This document shows positions 56,022-64,000 of a DNA stretch of 64,000 nucleotides, piece after piece. Position numbers and translations under genes: made by a program. The DNA is from Chlamydoabsidia padenii (taxonomy: Eukaryota; Mucoromycota; Mucoromycetes; Mucorales; Cunninghamellaceae), in assembly GCA_025330725.1 (NCBI GenBank), contig JAIWND010000030.1, forward strand, positions 124,001 through 188,000. Direction: 5' to 3'. How positions within the stretch are numbered: the stretch's first letter is position 1; the number at the start of each line of letters is the position of its first letter. Below the pieces are notes generated by a model. The model made no database searches and was not told where the DNA came from. It worked only from the letters and a program-made list of their open reading frames with translations.

Positions 56022-58295
56022 TCAATCTTCTTTTTTCTGATCGATACCCATAGCCATTTTACGTAACCGGACAAAATCAGCCAATACTGCGGTTTCTTCT
56101 TCAATAATGTCCATGATACTTGATCGATCTTGACCCAATCGTCCCAGCAAGAGATCTACCTTTGCCGCCACCCCTTGATCTTCGGCACAGAGAGCCCCCA
56201 GTATCAGGCACACACGTTGAAGCACAAAGAGTCCAGCATCCAGTCGACGAAGATAGAATTCCTCGTTCATCACCTCATCTACTTCCTCCTCCTCCATAGT
56301 ATTGATTTCGTTTTCAATGGCCGTACGTACTTGTTGATCACGTTCTTCGTATTGCTGTTTCATTTCCACCAATCGATCCACTTTTTCATTGTCGTCTTGG
56401 GTGAATTTCTGGATCAGGCGAAGGCGTTGGATGTCGTCCCGGGTGAAATGGCGCATCATTGATAGGAGGATACAGAGAATATGTTCTTCGTCTTCAGATT
56501 CAACAAAGGATTTGTGGATCTTTTTCAGTTTCTTGTTGCCCTGGATATATATATACATATAAAGTTATTTTTATTAAGATGAATTATTTCCTTTTTGTAT
56601 GTTATTACCTTGCCCATAAACAACGGAAAGATAGCCTTTAGTCCGGTAGCATCTACAAAACGGAAGCAGTTGGCCCGGGCAGCTTCACCATCACCACTCA
56701 AAGCATAATTCAATACTTTGACAGCACGGATTCTTGATAAGGTTTTTTCTCTATAAAAGAAGAAGAAGAGTAAGACATGATGATTCTATATTACCAATCG
56801 ACTTACTTGAGCATGATCAACATCAATTCGATCCCTTCACCTTCCAAAAAGAGTGTCTTTGCCTTGTCTTCATTCAGTAACGAGATCATTGCATTAAAAA
56901 AGTTTTCCAACATTTCCACCTCGTCTTCTTCTTGAGGATCCTTTCGTTTATAAGCCTTTATAACAAATCAATAATAAAAAGGTCAAACACATATATCATC
57001 ACATATAGCCATATTGTTAAATCTTACCGCAGACACCCGGAGTAAAATATCCACTGCATCTAATTCACAGAATTTCAATCGAGCATCTATAATAATCATA
57101 ACATTAGCTAATCCACTCTTTAACCTATTATGTCACTTTTACCTTTGTTTTCTTGCAAGAGAATAGAGATAATTTCACTAGCATAGCCACGATTAGAATC
57201 GAATTCTTTAGATTGAATACGTTTCAACAACCAAGGTGCCAATTGAGTATCCACAGACATTCGTTTGGCCAAAGTAGGTTCCAATGAGAGAAGGTTTTCC
57301 ACAATACCCAATATCTTGAAGATCCCTTGTCGATCAGCTTCTTCCTTTTCATCCAATCGATCCAGATTTTGCACCAACAGTTCCAATAATTCGTTTTCCA
57401 ACTATGTTCAAAAAAAAAAAGTGATGTAAGGGAAATCATGTCATAAACAAAAAACAGTTACTTTTTTTTTTTTTATACCAAAGAATCCATCAAGAGCTTG
57501 ACACCATTTGCCGCCGCCTCGTTATTATCATCATCCACTCCAACAACATCTTCATCCAATAGTTCACTGATCAAATCAATGGCATCAATGGTGATATCGG
57601 TATTTTCATGACTGAGCAAAGACATGAGAGAAGACACGCTGTTCAGTTGCACCAGTTCCGAGTACAAATGAGGTGCTTGGGTGAGGACCAATAAGTTCTT
57701 GATTTCTTCGTCCAGATCTGCTTCTGATTCCATAAACTTGGTAGGGTCGTCACTATATCGCATTCGAAGTTCTTGATTCTTGTTGATGGCTTTTTCAAAC
57801 TTGAGAAGCATTCGTTTCACCATGGTCACATTCAAACTATCATTCTATCCAACAACAAAAAAGATATGAGTATCCAACACGTTAAAGAATCCCCATTTAC
57901 CTGTTCGTCGTCACCATCTTGATCTAATTGATCGACCAACTCTAATAGTTTACTTTGTTCATCGGTTAGCCCACCACCAAAAAACCGTCCTTCATCATCA
58001 TTGTCGTTCCATATAAACTGATCATCAGCTTCAGCCAGTTGATTGTCGTCATCCACATCATTGTCTAGTGCGCGTCGTTTGCTTTTGGGATCATCGTGAG
58101 CTGAGGTCGTGGATTCGACTGACTGGGATTGATACTTGTCAAGGAAATCAACATCGGGTGTCGCGGGCATTTTCCTCTTGTTACGACCACTAGGAATCGC
58201 AGGGATCTATGGATAAAGACATATTAATTGCTTTAGACTTTATTGTTTTTACATCTCACTATAGCATTTACCTTAAAGAGTTCATCAATATTCAT
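56022..58295 (-). CDS. CTNNBL1: beta-catenin-like protein 1 (CTNNBL1), spliceosome-associated
   Basis: Eight exons (58295-58272, 58206-57901, 57844-57479, 57401-57143, 57086-57028, 56955-56807, 56750-56609, 56540-56022) sum to 1824 nt, giving 607 aa. The first exon codes only MNIDELFK. An acidic N-terminus with a basic nuclear-signal-like KSKRRALD is followed by armadillo-like helices: LLVLTQAPHLYSELVQL, ENELLELLVQNLDRLDE, DSNRGYASEIISILLQEN, NYALSGDGEAARANCFRFVD and a C-terminal FYLRRLDAGLFVLQRVCLILG. This matches CTNNBL1 along its length. In animals it binds the CDC5L/Prp19 complex of the spliceosome. Confidence 0.92.
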
Positions 58296-58493
58296 TATTA
58301 GGGACAAAAAGGTAAAAGTAAAACCAAGAAAAAAAAAAGTGGACCTACACTATTTTTTTCTTTTTTTTGTAGTCGGAATTTGGAAATAGTTCGCCTTGAT
58401 GTTCTGTGCCCAAAAAGGTAGACATTCTTTATTATGTATGATAGCATTAATTGATAGTAATATGTAAAGAAGGGAGGGAGGGGGAGAGATAAA

Positions 58494-59252
58494 CTAATCT
58501 TCCATCCAGAGTCGTTCTTTCACTCGTTCCTTATACTTATCCGCTGCCGATCTTAAAAAAGAAGGTTCATCTGTCCGTTTGAGTCGAGCAATAGGCACCA
58601 AATCCTCATCATCATCGTCTTCTTGCTCATCGTTCAACAATGAGGCATTTGGATGATAATAAGGTGTACGATGAGGAGATAGTGGAGAAAAGGCTTGTGG
58701 ATGATGATGATGATGATGATGGGGAGACCGAGGAGATAATGGTAATCTTCGCATGGCATCAGCCAAAGGAATATCGTCATCGTCATCATCATCATCTGGT
58801 GGTGGAGGTGGATGTCTTAATTTCCTAGTTGTTGGCGTAGTGGGAAGAGGAATATGTCGATTGGCTTGTAAATCTTGATATTCTTTTTGATGGGCTTTTT
58901 CCAAATCATGTGCAGAGGCGTATTTCCTAATCCGGCGTGTCGGAGTTGACGTTGTCTTTTGGGGAATCATCGGTGGCAGTGGTGGTGGAGTGTCGCCGCA
59001 AAGTTTATTAAAAGTTTGTTGCCTTGCCAATGAACGTTGATCTGTGGGTCTACCGACAGATTTGGATCGTGGGCGTCGAGGTGGGTTTATGACAGAAGTG
59101 GGTAAAGGTACTGAGCTACCAGAGCCGAGTGGTGATGATGATGATGATGCAGGTTGACTTTGCGTATTGATCCCATGAGTAAACAAGTGAAATAAAGGTT
59201 TGGGTTTTTTGGATCGTTTTGTACTTGTTGAGGGTTTGATGGGTGAAATCAT
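58494..59252 (-). CDS. hypothetical proline-rich disordered protein, 252 aa
   Basis: Single exon. Low-complexity throughout: Ser run, PPRRPRSKSVGRP, DTPPPLPPMIP, a PPPPP followed by eight Asp, and a seven-histidine run. The C-terminus is more ordered and basic (FLRSAADKYKERVKERLW). The proline stretches and RRPRS motifs could be SH3 or 14-3-3 targets. The frame is long, closed by a stop, and starts MISPIKPSTSTKRSKK. No family recognised. It is convergent with CTNNBL1 in neither direction: both lie on the minus strand with about 200 bp between them. Confidence 0.6.
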   Translation of the reverse strand: MISPIKPSTSTKRSKKPKPLFHLFTHGINTQSQPASSSSSPLGSGSSVPLPTSVINPPRRPRSKSVGRPTDQRSLARQQTFNKLCGDTPPPLPPMIPQKTTSTPTRRIRKYASAHDLEKAHQKEYQDLQANRHIPLPTTPTTRKLRHPPPPPDDDDDDDDIPLADAMRRLPLSPRSPHHHHHHHPQAFSPLSPHRTPYYHPNASLLNDEQEDDDDEDLVPIARLKRTDEPSFLRSAADKYKERVKERLWMED

Positions 59253-59460
59253 TAGAGAAGAATGAGAAGAAGAAGAAGAAGAAGAAAGTGTTCCCGAATA
59301 AAAAAAAAAAGTTTTTTTTTTATTTGATTGCTCAAGTTATATTGGGTAATACAGGAGAAAAAGACACTAACGTTAAGTTGGCCATTGGCCTTGTGTCACT
59401 CCATCCACGTTGTTTAAACATTTTACCTCTGACTAAATACTATCGCCGCCTTTCAAAAAA

Positions 59461-59480
59461 AAAAAAAAAAAAAAAAAAAT
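59461..59480. repeat. poly-A tract
   Basis: Uninterrupted A run of about 22 bases (59457-59479) upstream of the CEP104-like gene. Confidence 0.7.
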
Positions 59481-59600
59481 AGACTGGTTTCGTATCACTT
59501 GTTTTAATATAAAGCAATGATTGTTCTGAAACAATTCCATCATCATGCAAGGAAGAAGTTGAAAAGAGAAAAGAGACATGTCAATGCATTGATATTATTG

Positions 59601-59614
59601 GCGCGGGGTTTCAA
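59601..59614. promoter_or_regulatory. recurrent promoter motif, variant GCGCGGGGTTTCAA
   Basis: About 130 bp upstream of the CEP104-like start codon. Confidence 0.45.
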
Positions 59615-59742
59615 TAGTTTCTCATCAAGACACGAGGTGCTGGGATGATTTTTTATTTTTTGATGTCCTCCCCCTTTTTTTTTGCACTTTTTCTTTCTTC
59701 TTTCTTCCTTCTTCCCCTTATTTATTAAACCGATACAACACA

Positions 59743-62700
59743 ATGACGATCTTACCTCTTGCTTATGAGGTCGCTCATTGTTCTTCTTGGGATGAGGATC
59801 GTAGCCCTGAACAATTGGTGAATTCAAGTCCTGGTAACCGTACTTCGGACATAGCTTTGATGAATCCTGAGGAAGACATTGGTAATGTCAAAGTCAAAGG
59901 TTGGCAAACACCAAAGTAAGTAATACTAAAAAAAAAAAAAATGTGAACTAAAATCTCTCCTTTAGACCATACGTCACACTTACTCTCTCCTCTCTTTATT
60001 ACTTTATAGATGTCCAACCTATCCCCAAGATTTGATCATTCATCTCCTGTGTGGACCTGCTCGTATCGCCAAGATCCAACTCTTATCTCATCACTACAAG
60101 ATTGCAACCAAGATTGATATTTATATTGGATTACTGAAAGAAAGTAGTGAAAACCTCTCTCAACAAAGCGATGACGACGATGATACCTTGATTGAATTCA
60201 CAAGACTTGGGTAAAGAGTAGTCTTGATATATAGTAAAATGAATGTCACTAACAAGTACTATTATTTTCTAGATATATTTGCTTTGATAGTAATGCTCGA
60301 ACTCAATTTCGGGCCCGCGAACTGAAATCAATTAAGATTAATGCAGATGGTGAATATATTCGTTTGGTGGTCAGAAACAATCATCAAAACAGACTTAACA
60401 TTTATAATCAAGTAAGTACTTTCTCCCATTCATTCATTAATCATACTCACACTTTTCTTTTTTTTTTTATTAGGTTGGTTTATTGGCTCTTAATGTTCTT
60501 GGACAACCACTCATGCATACCCTCAATTCCTCCTTACCTCAGGTAAAAAATAATAACATGGACTCATCAGTCTCCTTACTTGTAATTCTTTTTTATGATA
60601 TTCGAATAATAGAGTCACATGCTTCCACATTTACATTCATCTCTTGACGACTCAAGTATGTTAAGCTCATCAACAAGACGAACTAGTGTATCAAGCAATC
60701 ACAGTCTGGCTCATGAATTATCTGCTTCTGGTGTGGTGGAATTGGAATTACAACATTGGACCTCTTCTTTGATTCATGCTGAATCGTTGGCTGTACGAGG
60801 TAGGCATTTACCCATAACATGGATTCGACAAGTTGTCTCACCTTCCCTTCCCCCCCCCTTTTTTTTCATGTAGATGAAGCCTATCAAACAGCAAAGACCT
60901 ACAAATGTATCAGTGATCGACTCGCTCAATTCTCCAAGATTTTGGTGGAATTTGAACAAGCCAAACGACATGCGGTGGACACCAAGGATTATGATGAAGC
61001 TGAAAAGATTAAGGATGACATTAATGAAATCAAACAAGCCGCCGAAATTATCATCAAACAAGCTAATATCCGGATCACTGAAGATGGACAAGTGGTACCA
61101 CTCGTTGAAAACCAGGTAATTTAGGGAACAGTTATATTTGGAGGGAGGGAGGGGGGGTTAGAATACCGATGACTTGAATGAACCTTCTTTTTACATATAC
61201 TCAGACAATAGTAATGGAAATGGGACAAGAAGATCAACCTGGTGGTGAAGAACCCACGACAGATCAAATGTATGACGAAGCAATTGCCAAATGGACCAAC
61301 TTTGATGCAATCAAAACACCCCTGGATAACCCTAAAGAAGTACAAAAAGCAATAGTAGTACCGAATCCAACCACATCTACAGCTTCATCTGCACCTTCCA
61401 TGGATTTGAATGAAATGTTGATGCCTCCTTACCTCACCTCTTATCAATCTGACAACAAGGACGATCTTCCTGCCCTGTCCTCCTCCATGTCGGCTAAAAT
61501 TGAACGTCGAAAAAGTCTTATTGTAGATAATTCTTTGACGGATAAACCATCTGCGACCCCTGTTATGGTGCCTGTCAATGAAGAAGAAGACGAAGAAGAA
61601 GAGCCTGTGGATCCTGATACTATTCCTGAACCTATTATGGATGAAGAACGTGATGCCTACCATGTGGTGATTGCCATCTTTGGTGAAGAAACTGTCGCCT
61701 GTGTGCTCAGCATAAAGTCAAAATGCCGGGAACGGGGGTTATTACATATTCAGCGATGTGTTGATGCTGCTTGTCAAATGGCCACTAGTCATACATTGGA
61801 TCAACTAGCTCAATTATTCAAACAAAACCCTCAAGGTGATGAGGAGGATGAGGATGACACTCCTTCTTCTTACTTGGTAAATGCTACTTTGTTGATGGTG
61901 CAAGAAGCGATTATGGATTCAAGAGAACCTATTGTTACCCTGGCAATTCAAATTTGGCAACAACTCAATGGTAAAACACCAGGATTAGAAGAAGAAAAAA
62001 GATGTACTAACCTTTTCTTTTTTTTACAATTAGACTTTTATCTTGCTGCCAAGGTGAACCCTCGATTAACAAAGGAATGTACCCTTCGAGCATTTTCCGG
62101 TCTACTTAAACGTACTGGGGATATTAATACCACCATTCGATCCAATGCTGTCGATCTCGTTCTGATTCTTGCCCATCATACAGCACAACAAGATATCGAC
62201 TACTCATTACTGAACCAGTTCATCTGTAAACCCGACCGCATCATTCACAACCACAAGGAGGCACTTGCTCGTGTCAATCTTGTCGAACGGGCGGTGGATC
62301 AACTTACATTGGAGAATCAGGGTGGCATCATTGCACTGGAACCTTTGATGGCTTTCATCATGACTTATCTTTATCATGGTCAGGATGATGTACAACAAGA
62401 AGCAATGCGATTACTTTTGGTGGTGGGGACGAGTGTGGAGTGGAAACAATTATCGCCTCTTTTGGATGATGATACTCGACGATCTTTACAACCCGTAAGT
62501 ATCAAAAAAAAAATGCGGGGAAATGGCTCTCTAATTCATTTATTTATTTATTTATTTGATATAGAAATTACAAACCAAGTCTGATTCACATCTTTTACCA
62601 GACAAGGAAAATACCATGGCTGAATTGCGTGCATTAACGGTACAGTCGGGGACTGAAAAGAAACAGGTGGTTAGGAAATCCGATATCACAAACTCCAAGC

Positions 62701-63561
62701 GTCGTCCGGCTGGTACTACCACAACCACTGACAAGAAGAAACCACAAGGTAAATACATACTTTTTACGTAAAGGATACTAGCATGATTGTTATTTCATTG
62801 TCTTTTAGCAGGAACCACGAAGAAACCAACCACAACAAAACGTACTCAACCACGAACTACACGACCTACTAAACCAGCTCCTGTTGTAGAAGATACCACC
62901 GATACCAAAGAAAATGCGTAAGATAAAAAATGATTAAAACGAGACATGATACCAACTCTTTCTTTTATATCTAGTATGTGTATCTTTTGTGATGAATATA
63001 ATGAACAATTCAATGAACAAACCTTGATTACCCATTATTACAAGACATGTCCTGCTTTGACCAATTGCCCAATGTGTCAAATAGTAAGTTGTACATATGT
63101 ACCTACCTATGACTCTAACCACATCCACTCATTGTATAGATTCTGGAAGTATCCACCTTGCAAACCCATACGTTGACAGATTGCGAAAAACGACATTTGA
63201 TGAAACAATGTACCCGATGCAAACAAGCCGTACCTGTCGAACAATGGCTCCAACATACCCTCAAAAATGCATGCACAGGTAAGTAAAAGAAAAAAGCGAA
63301 AAAGAATCAGTCCATTCATGGTCTTTATATATAGCTTACACCAATCCTGATGAAGTCCGATGTCCACTTTGCTTGATTACCATTGAACCTGGCACAGATG
63401 AAGGTTGGCGAAAACATTTATTGACTGGTGGTGGTTGTCCAAAGAATCAACGTAATACTACTACCACTACTACTACAAAGAAACTCACCAAGAAATCATC
63501 CTCCACTTTGGACAAGAAACAACCTTTACGAACAAGACCCTCCTCCCTTAAAAAGAAGTAG
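59743..63561 (+). CDS. CEP104: CEP104-like centrosomal/ciliary-tip protein
   Basis: Thirteen exons (59743-59915, 60010-60210, 60273-60411, 60474-60542, 60613-60799, 60874-61115, 61205-61970, 62034-62494, 62565-62748, 62812-62917, 62975-63083, 63140-63278, 63335-63561) sum to 3003 nt, giving 1000 aa. The CEP104 order is complete. Jelly-roll N-domain (1-195): KVKGWQTPKCPTYPQDLII, RLGYICFDSN, ARELKSIKINADGEYIRLV and NIYNQVGLLALNVLG. Coiled coil (257-337): AKRHAVDTKDYDEAEKIKDD. TOG domain (about 470-746). Basic linker, then a C-terminal cysteine/histidine zinc-finger array (843-950: CIFC, CPALTNCPMC, CTRC, CPLC). In animals and algae CEP104 (FAP256) tracks microtubule plus ends and caps cilia tips. 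The acceptor of exon 10 may be 3 nt earlier. Confidence 0.9.
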
Positions 63562-64000
63562 TCATTTGAATCATTCCCCCTCTTTTCTATTCTGTTTTTT
63601 GTTTTGCTCTTTGTAATAAATAAAAACTGATTCCTATCGTTATTGTCTTTTGTTGTATGGGTCATAGGACAAGGCGGGACTGAATATGTGGGAAGGGAAA
63701 CGGAAATGCTAGGCGCACAGAATTTTGGAAGAGCACTACTCGCTCAATTGTTAACGGATGCTAATGATCAAAATGGCGATATGAATACTATGATATATTT
63801 CCAACATTCTTTACCGCAAAATTCAAGTACCAAGTCCCTTGTATTTACCATTCCAAGCTTACGATGACATTTACCTGTTCTTTGCGACGAAGATTATTTT
63901 TCTATACGGAAGGAGAGTTCAATTTCAAACGCCGAAGGGAGGCGACTATAATCGGGAATTGAGAGAAGACATGCATGAATACGGGGTTTGAATCTTGGCG
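63562..64000. other. right-end intergenic region
   Basis: Contains 116-bp copy C and, beyond it, TTTCAAACGCCG (63923-63934) and CGGGGTTTGAA (63982-63992), both variants of the promoter motif, so a gene may begin just beyond the window. Confidence 0.45.
63758..63873 (-). repeat. 116-bp dispersed sequence, copy C
   Basis: On the minus strand the frame reads QRTGKCHRKLG...RDLVLEFCGKECWKYIIVF and ends TGA at the place where the other copies have TAA. It shares QxTGK with copy D, showing that the coding similarity extends a few codons upstream of the 116-bp core. Confidence 0.65.

Noticed and set aside
1091..63873. 116-bp repeat as 5S rRNA, tRNA-derived SINE or snoRNA
   Set aside because: The length is close to 5S rRNA, but no 5S-like helices or A/B boxes are visible, while all four copies keep the same open frame and stop codon.
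1..64000. A biosynthetic or defence gene cluster
   Set aside because: The genes are unrelated housekeeping functions typical of fungal chromosomes; no PKS, NRPS, terpene synthase or coordinated set was seen.
1..64000. CRISPR arrays, tRNA genes, rRNA genes
   Set aside because: No spaced direct repeats and no cloverleaf or rRNA-like sequence were noticed; a covariance-model scan would be needed to exclude tRNAs fully.

Overview
This window is a nuclear chromosome piece from an early-diverging filamentous fungus, most likely Mucoromycota (Mucorales). The evidence is short T-rich spliceosomal introns (about 45-110 bp) with clean GT/AG borders, a CotH-family gene at the left edge, fungal chitin synthase, chitinase, DUF1748 and RabGAP genes, and AT-rich intergenic DNA full of A/T homopolymers. 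No rRNA, tRNA, CRISPR array or intact transposon was seen. I rebuilt most multi-exon genes by hand; in nearly every one the summed exons are a multiple of three and the family motifs run across the junctions.

Layout. 0-2.6 kb: 3' end of a CotH gene, a decayed gene, a START-domain gene. 2.8-8.8 kb: a 1016-aa TBC RabGAP and a 472-aa protein I do not recognise. 9-12 kb: a tiny two-exon gene, a gene-poor stretch and a small secreted protein. 12.1-24.5 kb: a dense block on mostly one strand (GH18 chitinase, Rrp36, DUF1748, Rvs161 BAR protein, Nse1, class IV-like chitin synthase, PA-TM-RING ubiquitin ligase). 25-35.5 kb: an accessory stretch with relics, a headless NmrA-like gene, a truncated Nic96/Nup93-like gene and two broken small secreted protein genes. 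35.5-50.4 kb: housekeeping genes again (acidic secreted protein, Smr protein with a frame break, Mpo1-like, mucin-like membrane protein, DUF3712/Tag1-like, a poly-Q protein, Rad54, Nop13-like, Atg10). 51.6-53.8 kb: a tandem cluster of three small secreted proteins. 54.2-63.6 kb: Rsa4/NLE1, CTNNBL1-like, a proline-rich protein and a 1000-aa CEP104-like protein.

Four patterns go beyond ordinary annotation. (1) A lineage-specific family of about 100-120-aa secreted proteins with the core C-x20/21-C-x7-C-x25-27-C: four intact and two broken copies. (2) A recurrent promoter motif, GCGGGATTTGAAA (or its complement), upstream of at least eleven housekeeping genes; it looks like an E2F/CDE half-site fused to a CHR element. 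The secreted-protein genes mostly carry a TATA box instead. (3) A dispersed 116-bp sequence in four copies, all the same length, which on one strand encodes the same 34-codon protein tail and stop. (4) A well-preserved CEP104 (ciliary-tip protein) gene in what appears to be a non-flagellated fungus.

The genes do not form one pathway. Themes present are cell-wall chitin turnover, membrane traffic and endocytosis, DNA repair (Nse1, Rad54), ribosome biogenesis (Rrp36, Nop13-like, Rsa4) and autophagy (Atg10, Tag1-like).
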